Notes: generated from the sequence alone by a model not told the origin. DNA of 64,000 bases from Tenrec ecaudatus (GCF_050624435.1 NW_027459200.1:1-64000); one strand, 5' to 3'; shown: positions 45,661 through 57,712, numbered from the stretch's first letter. Translations and numbers: made by a program.

Positions 45661-47534
45661 CACACTCAAAGAGAACTAAATAAGTAAAAATATGTAGAAA
45701 CATAAAACAGTACTCCTCACAGGACCTAGTAGAATAACTGTTCTGGGAGGACACGGTAGGGGCAGGCGGAGATGAATATGTAATGTCATATTGAATAAAC
45801 ACAGCAAGAGGAAGTGTGTCCCAAGTTACCAATCAAACTCCTGCTGAAAAACAAAGGCAGGGGGCTATATACAAATGAGATGGGGGAACTCTACTTGGAA
45901 CAAGCATGTAGTGAGCCAGAAGACTCTCCAAGGCCAGCTCCTGAAGGAAAAGCACAGTGGAGGAGGGGAGTTTAGAGTTTTAGGCACGGACACGACGAAG
46001 GAAATGTAGGCAATAACAGATATGCATCAATTTCACAGCAACAGTCCTGAGTGTGCATCAGGGTGGGGTTGTGACTTTTGACAAGAAATGAGTTTTTCAT
46101 AATTCTTCCTTCTAAATGTCTTCTGGTTTGATGTGGCGATGTCTTTCTAGCACATTCTGGATCCTTGACCAAAGTCCTTCTGTTCCATGGTGACCTGAAG
46201 TTGGGAATGTCCTTTCTCTGCATGTTTGCCCAGCATATTTAGACATAACTGATAGTAGGTTGATGGAATGGTATACTTTTCTAGAAAGAAATGCATCCAA
46301 AGAGTATCAGGAAGGAAAATACAGAATAATTGTTGGCACTACATGAGGTATATGTATTTCATCATCGTGTATCAATACGTCATATCCCAGGGGAGGTTTC
46401 TTGGGTAAGTGTGAAATTTACAGGGTTAAGCTGGTTGGGCAGTGGTCTCACACAGAATGGCCAATGACTTTATTGTTCTTATTCTGAAATCTGATTCCTC
46501 TTGGCTAATTTATTGGTAGTAAATACATCCTTGTCACCAAAGATTAGCTACTAGATTAATAAAAATAAAATTTCCTTAAGATGGCAACTCTATTTCCATG
46601 TATTGTTGCTTCTATATTACTCTCTCTCCCTCCCTTCCTTCATCCTTCTCCCCTCCTCTTTCTTTCTTTCCTTCAGGATGTAGCAGCGATTGATAGACAG
46701 CCATGAGAAAAAATGTTCATACCATTTCATCTTCCATCATTCCTGTCAAAGAGCATACTGGGGTTTCTGTTAAAAATTAAAGAGCTTATTTGAGTAACAA
46801 AACAATCCAGGGGTTGGCAGTAGTACCTCCAAGGATTCACAAAGTACTGACATGAAAATAAATTTTCAGAGAGTATAAATACAGAGGATCCAGGAACTCA
46901 CAAGAACATTCTGATTGCTTAGCTATTTATAAAATTTGAGTAATTGCACAATTATATACATATAATATATAATTATATATATATGTATGTATATATATTA
47001 TATATATATAATGGATATCGTTCCTGGTAGTGTGTTGTGAGAGGAAAGAAATACTTTTCTTAAAGACTTCTTGAACTATGATTAGTTTCAAAGGTCTGTT
47101 AAAAAAACACACTAAATATCATCAACAACAAAAACTGAAGTCAGGTCTTTTTCTTTGGCAGAAAGCCTCTCCTTACACCGAACATGTAGTTCTTTTGAAC
47201 TCCTTTACAGAATTCAAAAGAAAGCAATAATGATAGGTAGATCAATTAAACACAATCAAATGTGGGACTACAGGAGCAGGGAAAGGAAAGGGGCCTGATT
47301 GGGAGAGGCACAAGACTGACAATTGGAAAAGCTTACAAAATTGGGTCAGAACCCTCTGATGTCCAGTACATTCTTAAATGAAAGATTGTCTCACCCTGTT
47401 TTGGCCAGGGGACTCTCAGCAACCTCGCTCCATCTGACACTCCTTACATTGCTTTACATTGCAAGTCAGAGATCAGAAATAACTCAGTAGAGGCTGAGTG
47501 TATGTGAAGATAGAATCTGAGTTTAGCTGAGTAT
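45661..47534. other. Unassigned; low-complexity CT and TA runs
   Basis: A CT-rich tract lies at about 46618-46676 and a (TA)n-rich tract at about 46950-47012. A decayed open stretch on the minus strand near 46100-46340 might be a retrocopy relic, but it is not identified. Confidence 0.35.
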
Positions 47535-48235
47535 TTATTTTAAATACTTTCATTGGGGGCTCTTACATCACTTATTACAATCCATACATTCATCCATTGT
47601 GTCAAGAACCTTTGCATATATGCTGCCATCATCATTTTCAAAGCATTGTCTTCCCCCTTGAGCCCCTGATATCAGCTCCCCATTTCTTCCTCCTCCCTCC
47701 CCTGTACATCCTCCCTCACAAACCCTTGATAAATTATGGATTTTTATTTTCATATCTTACATTATCCTCCATCTCCCCTCACCCACTTTTCCATTGTTTA
47801 TACTCCTCATAGAGGTTTCTAGATTGATCCTTGTGATCAATTCCCCCTTTCTCCTCCCCTAATCCTCCCAGTATCTCTAATCTCATTTTTGGCCCTGAGG
47901 GGTTTATCTATCCTGGATTCCATGTGTTTTTCCAGGCTCTTATCTGGAGCCAGGTGCATGCTCTGATCTAATCCAATTTCTAAGGTAGTACTGAGGTCAT
48001 GATAGTGGGGTGAAAGAAACACCAAAGAGCTAGAGGAAAGTTGTGTGCTTCATCGGTGCTATACTGCATCCTGACTAGCTCATCTCTTCCCTGTGACCCC
48101 TATGTGAGGGGATGTCCAATTGTCTACAGATGGGCATTGGGTCTCCACTCCATGCCCCCCACCCCCATTCTCATTGGGTATAATTTTGTTCTGGGTCTTA
48201 GCTGAGTGTTAACTTCACTGAAAGCCCCATTTGAG
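47535..48235 (-). repeat. L1 3' end, antisense
   Basis: Plus strand reads 'gggggctcttacatcac', 'caatccatacattcatcc', 'ctgccatcatcattttc', 'cccttgagcccctgatatc', 'cctcacaaacccttgataaatt' and 'ggcattgggtctccactcc'. This is the complement of the L1 tail at 48746-50036. The element is 5'-truncated at about 48235. Confidence 0.8.
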
Positions 48236-48684
48236 GCTTTTTTTTTTCTGACCTAGAATGTTGAAAGTATCATGAACTAGAGAGAGAGGATCTTGAAGAA
48301 TCAATCTACTGTTGTTTTGGTAGAAATATAAATTAGTTAGGAGAATGTTATACTTTGTTCACCTGTAACTTAGCAAGAAATGCTCCATAACTCCAACCCC
48401 AAGTTAACCCCCTCCACCTTGTCTCACTGATTCTCCCATGACTGTGTGCAGGAGCAAGTTATCATGGGTACTAGCTAAGCCAAAGACTTATCTCAGTGCA
48501 TAAAGTTCTCTCTCTCCTTGGCATTAACTGGCGCCTATATACCCGGCCTTTCTCACTGATATTTAGGGCTTTAGAAATGGAAGCTCTGAAAAAAGAGCTT
48601 ACTTAAAACAAAATTATTTTCATAGTTTGTAGCTTTCATTCCAAGATTTATGTCTGTCTTAAAAAACTGTTTCACTCAGTCTAT
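48236..48684. other. Unassigned spacer between inverted L1 tails
   Basis: No recognised feature. Confidence 0.4.
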
Positions 48685-48745
48685 GTGTATGTTAGGCCAG
48701 GGTGACTAGAGAAATAAACCTAGTGAACTCATATATGTTTAAGAA
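48685..48745 (-). repeat. Tip of the LTR-like repeat family
   Basis: 'tgttaggccagggtgactag', 'agaaataaacc' and 'gaactcatatatgtttaag' match one end of the element at 20756-21271. Only about 60 bp remain before L1 sequence begins. Confidence 0.5.
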
Positions 48746-50036
48746 AGGAAGTGGTGTTAACAAACCCAGGGACAAGGGAACAACAAGGAATCCAAAATCA
48801 GTGGCAAGGAGGATTTAAGATGCTTGGTAGGGATTGATCAATGACAATGTAACTGAGAGGAATTACTAAAACCAAAATGGAGGCTGAGCATGATAGTGGG
48901 GCAAGAGGAAAGTAAAAGGAAATAGAGGACAGAGCTAGGAGGCAAAGGATAATTATAGAGATCTCAATGCAGGCATGCATATATGTATATATATATTTAT
49001 ATGCGATGATGGGGAAATAAATCTATGTGCATATATTTATTAGTTTCATATTAAGGTAGCCAATTGACATTGGACCTCCACTCAAGTACTCCCTCAATGC
49101 AAGAATACTTTGTTCTATTAAACTAGCAATCCATGATGCTCACCTTCCAACACTATCACTGAAGACAAATGGGTGCTTAATTAAATGTGGTGAAGAAAGC
49201 TGATGGTGCCCAGTTATCAAAAGATATAGTGTGTGATGTCTTAAAGGCTTGAAAGTAAACAAGCAGCCATCTAGCTGAGAAGCAACAAAGACCACATGGA
49301 AGAAGCCCACCAGACTGTGCGATCACGAGGTGTCAAAGGGATCAGGGACTAGGCATCAAAGAACAAAAATTCATATCATTGTGAATGAGGCGGAGTGCAG
49401 ATTTGGGAGCCAAAGCCCATCTGTAGGCAACTGGACATCCCCCTACAGAAGGGTCTTGGGGAGGAGAAGAGTGCAGGGTGCAATGTAGCAAAGATGGAAC
49501 ATACAATTTTCCTCTAGTTCTTAAATGATTCCTCCCCCCACCTCTAGTTCTTAAATGCTTCCTCCCCCCATCTTATCATGATCCCAATTCTACCTTACAA
49601 ATCCAGCTGTACACTGGTACAGACAGGAACTGGAAACACGTGGGATCCAGGTCAGATGATCCCTTCAGGGACAATGGGAGAGAGGGGTGATACTGGGAGT
49701 GTTGAGGGATGGTGGAAATTTAAAGGGGAACCGATTACAAGGATCTATATATAACCTCCTCCCTAGGGGATGAGCAACAGAAAAGTGGGTGAAGAGAGAT
49801 GTCAGACATTGTGAGATATGACAAAATAGTAATAATTTACAAGGGTTCATGAGTGAGGCAGGAGTGGGAGGGAGGGGAAAATGAGGAGATGATGCTAAGG
49901 GCTCAAGTAGAAAGCAAATGTTTTGAGAATGATGTTGGCAACAAATGTACAAATGTGCTTGACACAATGGATGGATGGATAGATTGTGATAATGTTGTAT
50001 GAGCCCCCCCCCAAATGATTTTTAAAATAAAGATAG
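48746..50036 (+). repeat. L1 3' end, sense, ~1.3 kb
   Basis: 'gatgcttggtagggattgatc', 'gtggtgaagaaagctgatgg', 'gtcttaaaggcttgaaag', 'gaagcccaccagactgtg', 'cgatcacgaggtgtc', 'cagaagggtcttggggagg', 'tcatgagtgaggcaggag' and 'cttgacacaatggatgg' form the complete tail. It ends 'tgtatgagccccccccc' with a short A-run. A 25-bp block ('cctctagttcttaaatg...') is tandemly repeated at 49512-49565. Confidence 0.85.
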
Positions 50037-50049
50037 GTAGTGTTTTTCT

Positions 50050-51560
50050 AGAAATATGTCCACTTATTCTAAATTTTCAAATTCACTGTTGTGATCTTCA
50101 TAGTTTTGGTTCTGTTGTGATATTGGATTTTTTGTTTCTTATTCTTTATATTTGCTTTTCCTATTACTTTTACTTTAATTAGTTTACCAGTAGTTTGTCA
50201 AAATTTGTTAATATTTTTAAAGAATTAACTTGTCTTATGGATTATTTCCCTGTTCCTTTTCATTTATTTCTGCTCCATTCTTTAATATTTATTGCCTTCT
50301 TATGACTGATATTTTACATAGCTCTTTTTGTTCTAATTGTTGAAGGTGTTGTGTTACCATACTGACTTTGCTCTCTTTTTTGATATCTTCATACATTGTT
50401 CACAACAAGTGTTCTTAGTACTGCTTCTGCTGTGTACCAAAGCTTGTGGTATGCTTATTTTCATTTTTGTAAGGAATTTAAAACCTTAATCCCTTAATCC
50501 TACCATTTCCAAGCAATTTAATGCACACAATTTCTCATTTTCCATGTTACCTTTTTATTCTTTTATCTTCCTATAGTTTATATCTAATTTCATAATGTTG
50601 TGAAGTAAAAATTTTTATTTATAATATCACAAATTAAAAATTATTAAGCCTTCATTGTAGCCTAACATGTGGACTATTCTGAAGAATGGTACATATGAAC
50701 ATGAGAAGAAGATACATTGAGGTTTTCCCGGATAGCATGCACCCTATATGTCTAAGAGGTCAGTAATTATAGTATTTAGTTCTTCTGTTACTGTATTGAT
50801 TTATTATCTAGTTGATCTTTTGAGTTGTTCTGTAAAACCCAGTGAGGTGTATTTAACTCTATTCCTGTAAAATTATGTATTTCTCTCTTTAAGTCTATAA
50901 GAGTTTGATTAATATATCTTGAGGGTCTGCCATTGAATGCATATATATTCATTAATATTTTTTTCTTCTTGCTCTTTTGTTCCTTTTATCATATGATGCC
51001 CTTATGGGTCTCCCATTAAAGATTTGGTCTTGAAGTATATTTCACTATTAATTTGTATAGGCAGTAACAGACTTCAAAATTGTCATTGGTTAATATTGCT
51101 ATCCTTGTTTTTTATTGCCATTTTCTTGATGTATTTTCTTCGACCTTTGATTTTTAGATTCTATTTCTCTTTATGTCTCAATCGTGTTTGTTTTAAGCAT
51201 AGATTTATGGATCAAGTTTCCTTACCCATTGTGCTTCTCACTGCCTCTTGAGAGGTACATTGTATCCATTAACATTCCATTTCATTATTGATGTGTATGC
51301 ATTTATTGCTGTCATTATGCATTGGGTTGTCTTTATGGTTCCCCCGCCCCTTTGTGGAATTATTGTGTTTTTTCCTCAATTTTCTTGCCCTGAGTTCATT
51401 TTCTTATGTTTTCTCTTAATTTTTGTCTTTTTTTGGTTATTATTTTGTAAGGCTTCATGCTTTGCTCTTGCTGTTTTTCTTTTGGATTAGCTTTATTTTT
51501 TCTTCTTCATTCTTTCCATTTTACTTGAGAATCTTGTTAATAATTATATGATTCCAAACA
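50050..51560 (-). pseudogene. Old L1 ORF2, antisense (endonuclease to RT)
   Basis: The plus strand is T-rich complement of ORF2: 'tgttaatatttttaaagaattaac', 'catttatttctgctcc', 'ttcataatgttgtgaag', 'catgtggactattctgaag', 'attgatttattatctagttg' and 'attaacattccatttcattattg'. The order fits mammalian L1 ORF2. Frames are heavily broken. Confidence 0.7.
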
Positions 51561-52792
51561 ATAATATTGCATAGAAAATCTTTTCTGGATCATTCTAAGG
51601 GAAATTTTTTGAATAAATATCTATTTTTGAGTATTCATTAGGATGAAAACTTTCAAGATACATCAGAGGGTGTGAAGAAAATTTCCACTCAGCATGAGAA
51701 TATTTTCTTTTTGCATTAACTATTTCTAACTTTGACAACAAATGGCCTAGTTAGTATCCTGGAGTGAAAACAGATCTCATCAATACCTATTATTCTGAAG
51801 TCTGCCTTTGGATCAATGGTGACAGACAGACAAAGCCCATTCCAATGAAGAGAAGGCAGATTCCAATGCAGGAAGTTTCCCAAGAGCCACTGTGCACGGT
51901 GTCCCTAGAGAGGTACTGACAAGTTGGGGAAACCACAGCTTCTGAGAGGAAAGCATCACTGACTACATTCCCTGGCATCTGCTGAAAACATGGCCTAAAG
52001 AACATTTTGAGAAATCAGTTTGCAATTTGCTCCTCTTGCGACACATTTATTATCCTTTGGAATCAAAGATGTCTTCCAATGAGTGCTTCCTTCGTTGTGA
52101 CTCCAATGAATGATCTTTCGAATGACTCAACCCAACAGACAGGTCATTCAGTTCACCTGTTCCCAGTGGCAGGGGTCTCTCTGTGCCTGGAACCTTTGTT
52201 TCTGCATACAGGGAGACAATGGGTAGCAAGCATCACTAAGGACGTGTCAGAAATTTAGCCCCAGAAGTCACCACCATTGTTTTCTCAGACATAGAGATCA
52301 TTAGTCATTCACTGCCAACAGTGCACAGAGAACAATGCAGAAGGAAATCTTCATAGACCTGACCCTGGACTGTAGGAGGTCACTGAGTTCAGTACATTTG
52401 AAATCATTCATTGCACGCATGAATCTGGACATGCCTGTATTTTATTGTCAATAGGTTTTGAGTAACAGATAGGGTGAGAATTATCATGATAACCTATTTT
52501 TCAAGAAGGAAACTGGGTTCTATAGGATGAAAATGAACTCTTAGAGTCACTTTACTATTTGTATTGCACACAGAGAATGCTAATTTCTCCTTCAGGTCGG
52601 CAGTGAGGAAAAAATTTAGAGAGTAAGAAAAAGAAAAAAATGTCCGTCGACATGCTGAGAGATGAAAGACGGAAGGAACCCTGATTCCAAAAGGAAATGC
52701 TCCATCATCTATCTGTGCCTGTCTAGGGCTGGATGTGCGCACTCAGTGAGTTCTGCGCGCCCCCTGCTGCCCAGTGTCTTCCCTGCAGGGGA
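51561..52792. other. Unassigned sequence 3' of the IGHV gene
   Basis: No further V exon or gene was recognised. The last 60 bases ('gcgcgccccctgctgccc', then 'ctgcaggggaggtttgtg') are the conserved downstream flank of the V gene. Confidence 0.45.
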
Positions 52793-52831
52793 GGTTTGTG
52801 TCTGGGCTCACACTGACTTCCCCTCACTGTG
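52793..52831 (-). promoter_or_regulatory. IGHV recombination signal sequence, 23-bp spacer
   Basis: On the minus strand, heptamer CACAGTG (52831-52825) directly follows the V coding end. The spacer is exactly 23 bp (52824-52802), and the nonamer is ACACAAACC (52801-52793). Heptamer is consensus and nonamer is close to ACAAAAACC. By the 12/23 rule this pairs with a D segment; RAG1/2 would cut at 52832|52831. Confidence 0.95.
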
Positions 52832-53275
52832 TTTCCCTTGCACAGTAATACATGGCCGAATCCTCAGCAGTCACGGAGCTCAGCTGCAGGGAGAACTGAT
52901 TATTCGATGTGTCTCTAGTGATGGAGAGTCTGCTTTGGAATGATGGGTTATAATTTGTACCGCCACTAGAGCATATCCATGCCATCCACTGCAGCCCTTT
53001 CCCTGAGGGCTGGCGGATCCAGTGCCAGCAGTAACCACTGCTTGTGATGGAGAAGCCAGAGACAGTGCAGATGAGGGACAGCTTCTGGGAGGGCTTCACC
53101 AGTCCTGGACCCGACTCCTGAAGCTGCACCTGGGACAGGACACCTGCAAACAAAAACAGATGGTCCCCATTATTCACTTGAGTTCACAACCATCCCCACA
53201 GACCCCGGTCAGATATCTGAATCTCCCACCTTGGGGAACTGTCAGGAGGCACAGGAGAACACACAGCAATAGCAT
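52832..53275 (-). CDS. Immunoglobulin heavy-chain variable gene, clan II (IGHV4-like), predicted functional
   Basis: The V segment encodes the antigen-binding domain of the heavy chain after joining to D and J in B cells. Leader exon 53275-53230 encodes [15 protein letters not shown] plus one base. A GT-AG intron follows (53229-53144, 86 bp). The V exon 53143-52832 completes a 19-residue leader (GVLS) and gives a mature region of 100 codons plus one base, starting [16 protein letters not shown]. The invariant Cys22, Trp38 (HWIRQ) and Cys97 (AMYYCAR) are present, with no stop or frameshift up to the RSS. I chose the second of two in-frame ATGs because it gives the usual 19-residue signal peptide; the upstream ATG adds seven residues. 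Clan II membership rests on the framework 1 sequence. Two extra cysteines occur: Cys35 in CDR1 (53030-53028) and Cys54 in CDR2 (52973-52971). Confidence 0.95.
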
Positions 53276-53351
53276 CTTTAGACCACAGCTCTGCATTCCC
53301 AAGAGACCTGAAGGCCTGTCTGAAGAGAACTGATAGCTTTCCTGCCCAAGG

Positions 53352-53386
53352 GAAATTTATCCTAGTGCCCGAAGAATGATTTGCAT
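53352..53386 (-). promoter_or_regulatory. IGHV promoter: octamer and TATA-like element
   Basis: A perfect octamer ATGCAAAT sits on the minus strand at 53386-53379, about 100 bases before the leader ATG. A TATA-like GGATAAATT follows at about 53362-53354, 16 bases downstream. Oct-1/Oct-2 binding to this octamer drives B-cell-restricted V transcription in the family. A second AT-rich motif (TTTATAAA, about 53402-53409) lies upstream of the octamer. Confidence 0.85.
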
Positions 53387-55059
53387 GTGAGCGAGCACTG
53401 TCTTTATAAACAGAAAGTGATAGAGACCAGACAACCCTCTACCTCCTGAGCCCATGCTAGGGTAACTGTGTTTGAACTCGTATGCATGTTAGTCTATAAT
53501 GAGAGAGCACTTGACCTAAGCAGTGTGTATTAAAGATAAAAGGAAAACCAAATATTTCTGAGCTCAATATTCTCTCCCTCCAGCCCCTCAAAGTCTCTGC
53601 CCTGCCTTGGGCTCCTGTATGTCCTGTGCCCAGAGAGTGGACAGGCTATCATTTGTTGAAAACATCAGGTGGACACCAGGGTATCTTCATCACCCACGCT
53701 CTCCAAACACCTTTTCTTTCCAAACTAACACTTCCTTATCAACCTCCTCAAAGTCTTCTGGGGTTTTCTTTGAACCACTGCCATCACCAACTCCAGCACT
53801 CCTACCAACAACACGTCTCAGGTTTTGATAACTAAGGCCAATCTCAGTGTAAATAAAGAGATGCCAGTGTCATAGGGTCTCAGGGAGGAGGTTTCCAACT
53901 GGAGAATGTGGATCCCAGAAAAGAAAAGTTTCAACTCTATAACTTCTAATTGATGCAAGACTGTGAGATGTCAGTCACTTGGTTTTCCAGAGCACATCCA
54001 AAATTTGGGCAAAACCTGTCAGGAGTTCAAGTGTAAAGATACAGCAGAGAAGTGAGTGGAAATTCAAGTTATCAGGGGGGCATAAAAAGAATAATGATAT
54101 TTCAGGTTTTGAAAAAAAGACACCTGCTTGAGACTCAACAGGCACCCTGGATTAAAATAAGGTCTATTCAGGCAACTAGTCCTCAAAATTTAGGGGACAA
54201 CCATACATACTGTTTTAAATGCCCCTTTCCCAGGGGATTCTGTTCTATATGAAATGTGAGCATTTCCAACCAAAATCATCCTCTTCATTTGCACGCTGGG
54301 CACAGCCCTCTGAAAACTACTCAGAGATCTAAAGCTTGTGTTTATTTCCTAGACTCAAGGAAAATTATTCACCTTAATGCCTATGGAATCTGTGGGATTG
54401 TCTCTAGACATGCAGTTTACAAAGCCATTCCCCATTCAGATTCCTTCCTCATTTCTCTCCCTCATATCATAGATTATTTCCCCCAGATTAGGGTTGGCCA
54501 TATTAATTTTCTGGTCAGTTAGAATATCTTTAAATTTCTACATAAATATATATTTCAACACTGTGAAAATCTGAGCATAAGATTATGGTCACCTGAAATT
54601 CTTTGGCCCAGAATTTGCAGAGGGATATTAGCCATAAGATAATATTGCTGCACATATACTTGACAATACAAATTAAATAGGAAAACTTAAAAAGAAAAAC
54701 AACCTATCACTTCCTCCCACACAAGCATCAGAAATCCCAAACTCGAACCAGACACCAAAGACTATAGCTATATTGGTGAGAATATGATGGCATGTTCAAT
54801 GTCTTTGCCATTAGGGAATTGTAAAGTATAACAGTGACATACCATATTGTTTAAATGAATGAATCAAGCAAACATAAAGGGCAAACTAATGATGCCTTAT
54901 GTTGTTTATTGTTTTGATAGTTGTATAAAAGACACAAAATCATAAAGTTCTCTAAAATCTGGTCAGCTGTTTTAATTTTGGTTTTGTGTTTTAATGCACT
55001 GTGGTCTTAAATAAGTGGTAAAAGAGTTTGATGATTTTCAAAGTATCTGTTGAGGACTA
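53387..55059. other. Unassigned sequence upstream of IGHV
   Basis: No other V gene or recognised repeat. Short open frames only. Confidence 0.4.
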
Positions 55060-55620
55060 TTATAGTTAGGCTTGTGTCAACTTGGCGGGGTAGTGTGCTT
55101 AGTGGTTTGGTAGTTGGCACCTAGTAATTCCTCATCATGTGAAAGAACACAATTCAATCAATTCCATAATGGGGTCTGCTGTGCGTAGCCAAGCAGTTGT
55201 ATGATTAGGGTAGAGTGTACCTCCCTTACTCAGGACAAAGCTCTGAAGCAACTGGAAAACAAATATTCTGTGTGAATGTGATCTACTTCCTTTATAAACA
55301 GATTGGTAGGGAAACTTGTTCGTTTCCTTCTGGGTTTGGATCCTGCATCTGGGCTCTTCAAGCTCTAGGTTTTGAATTTGACCGAAAGCTTGAAATAACC
55401 CCCGCCAATCCTGAGAGTCCACAGTGGCCTGGTATCTGACATGTGATCTGACCTTGAAGTAATATACATCTTCAATAACAAGTATGACTTGTTTTTATTT
55501 ACCTGCCTTTGAAACTATCATCAAGTTGTGCTCCAGCCTATTGTAGATTTATCAGCCCCTGAAGCTACATAAGTCAGGAGAAGCCTAACTAAGACTCGAG
55601 GACTTAGAGTCAGAATGGAG
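55060..55620 (+). repeat. Unclassified medium-length interspersed repeat
   Basis: It starts 'atagttaggcttgtgtcaac' and 'ttggcggggtagtgtgc', an opening shared with 9550-9600 ('ttttgtgtcaacttgattgggcc'). It ends near 'tcaggagaagcctaac'. Related to 6313-6730; class not established. Confidence 0.45.
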
Positions 55621-56277
55621 GTGCCCACTTCTACAACTGCATGAGCAGTTCTCTTTATCTCTCTATGCAGCTCTGGTTTTGTTCTTCTAGTGACCTTATC
55701 CTTACATAGATGTTGAATGTTATCACATTGGATTTATCATTCAGTTTAGAAATGGCAAGATTTAGAGTCACTGAGTTTTACAATAAATACCGTGACATGC
55801 TCCTCCATTTATTTCTGTTATATTTCATTTACTACAATAATATTTTAAATTTTATATGGGGTTTTAAATATTTATATTGTATAATCTCTTATACCTTTCA
55901 TTTTATGAAGCACATAATCTTGCTTTTTATTTTCCAAAAACCATTTTTGGGTGTGATAATGCAGATATCGTATAATTCCATAGCTCAATCACATCAAGAC
56001 ATATTGTACATTTGCTACCACAGTCAGTTTCAAAATATTTTCTTACTTCCTAAACTCTTTAATATCAACCCCATCTTACTCTGTCTGTCTCCCATAGCCC
56101 CACCCCACCATATCCTATTTTACTTGCTGTGTCTATAGGTGCATCAATCCCAGGTTTCATATTCTGAGAAAAACAGAAAAGATAATAATATAAATTCAGT
56201 AGGGTTACCACCAATGACAAAATACATCTGAGTAGAGTATACCCAATATGAAACAGAGGGAGAGAGAGAGAATGTTG
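55621..56277. other. Mostly unassigned; old antisense L1 tail likely at 55955-56140
   Basis: 'accacagtcagtttcaaaatattttc' with a following 'cttactctgtctgtctccc' resembles a decayed complement of the L1 tail. A GA run (56257-56270) precedes the retrocopy. Confidence 0.4.
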
Positions 56278-56290
56278 AAAACCAGATCAG
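56278..56290. repeat. Left target-site duplication of COX11 retrocopy
   Basis: AAAACCAGATCAG occurs here and at 58222-58234. Confidence 0.85.
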
Positions 56291-56717
56291 GTCTGGCTCA
56301 TGGCATGGAGGAACTTGGAGCTGTGTGCCGGGCGCTGGGGTCACGCTGCGTTGCTGACCAGAGGCTAGAGCCCCTCCTCTGCCCATGGCGGAGTGGCACC
56401 CAAGCTCCTGACAGGGGACAGAGGCGGCTAGGGACGTCGGGGCTCCGGAGCCAGGCACTGGGCCTGCTTTTGCAGCCGCCTCAGGGGCCAAAGAGCACGA
56501 ACCCGTTCATGCGCGCGCAGGAGGAGGCCTGGCGGCGCCGCAACAAGACTGTCCTCACATACGTGACCTCGGTCGCCATGGCCATGCTGGGGGCGTCCTA
56601 CGCAGCGGTGCCCCTTTATCGGCTCTATTGCCAGACTACTGGACTTGGAGGGTCAGCTGTAGCTGGTCATGGATCTAACCAGATTGAAAACATGGTGCCT
56701 GTTAAGGATCGCATTAT

Positions 56718-56730
56718 TAAAGTAACCTTT
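56718..56730. repeat. Left target-site duplication of the insertion in COX11
   Basis: TAAAGTAACCTTT, repeated exactly at 57052-57064; both copies are COX11 coding sequence. Confidence 0.85.
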
Positions 56731-57051
56731 TTTTTCTTTTTTAAACATTTTATTAGGGGCTCATACAACTCTTATCACAATCCATACATATACATACATC
56801 AGTTGTATAAAGCACATCTGTACATTCTTTTCCCTAATCATTTTCTTTTTTTTCTCCTCTTTTCTTTTTTTACATTTTATTAGGGGCTCATACAACTTTG
56901 TCACAATCCATACATATACATACATCAATTGTATAAAGCACATCTGCACATTCCCTGCCCCAATCATTCTCAAAGCATTTGCTCTCCACTTAAGCCCTTT
57001 GCATCAGGTCCTCTTTTTTTCCCCCGCTCCCTCCCCGTTCCCCCCTCCCTC
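56731..57051 (-). mobile_element. Dimeric L1-tail retroposon inside the COX11 retrocopy
   Basis: On the minus strand: a 5' part ('gacctgatgcaaagggc', 'ggagagcaaatgctttgag'), L1 tail monomer 1 ending 'gagcccctaataaaatg', the linker 'aaaagaggagaaaaaaaag', a second tail monomer ('gaatgtacagatgtgc' to 'gcccctaataaaatg') and an A-rich end. It has 13-bp target duplications, and the minus-strand target ATT|AAAGG fits L1 endonuclease. The linker matches that of 42136-42630 almost base for base, so both descend from one dimeric source. Confidence 0.8.
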
Positions 57052-57064
57052 TAAAGTAACCTTT
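57052..57064. repeat. Right target-site duplication of the insertion in COX11
   Basis: Second copy of TAAAGTAACCTTT, after which COX11 coding sequence resumes. Confidence 0.85.
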
Positions 57065-57712
57065 AATGCGGATGTGCATGCAAGTCTCCAGTGGAACTTT
57101 AGACCTCAGCAAACGGAAATATATGTAATGCCAGGAGAGACGGCACTGGCATTTTACAAAGCTAAGAACCCGACTGACAAGCCAGTCATCGGGATTTCTA
57201 CATACAATCTTGTACCATTTGAAGCTGGACAGTATTTCAATAGAATACAGTGCTTCTGTTTTGAAGAACAAAGGCTTAATCCACAAGAGGAAGTAGACAT
57301 GCCAGGGTTTTTCTACATTGATCCTGAATTTGCTGAAGATCCAAGAATGGTGAATATTGATCTCATCACTCTTTCTTATACTTTTTGTTGGAGCTAAAGA
57401 TGGCCATAAATTGCCAGTTCCAGGCTATCATTGAAGTCAGCAACTAAATCTGCGTCCCATTTGTGATTTTTGAGAAATCATGTGTCTGACTTCTCAGAGA
57501 TGAAATATTTCTACTATGTTGTATTTAATTATTGTGTACTGGTGATGGTTCAGCTTGCTTCCTTCCATGCCTGGACATCTTAACCACATTTAAAATCGAG
57601 AAAACAGGTTTAGCTTTTACCATAAGGAATCCACTTAAAGAGTGCCTACTTAAGAGTGACTGCCACCAAACTCTTAAGAGCTTGATAGTAGTAAGTAACT
57701 GTTTAGCTTTAA

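Noticed and set aside
52662..52943. Plus-strand open frames over the IGHV gene
   Set aside because: Antisense shadows of the V exon; splice sites, leader, RSS and octamer all place the gene on the minus strand.
53402..53409. TTTATAAA as the IGHV TATA box
   Set aside because: It lies upstream of the octamer, whereas V promoters have the TATA between octamer and start; the element at 53354-53362 fits better.
56248..56883. 211-codon open frame as a gene
   Set aside because: Its start is upstream of the retrocopy's target duplication and its end is translated L1-tail insertion; only the middle is COX11.
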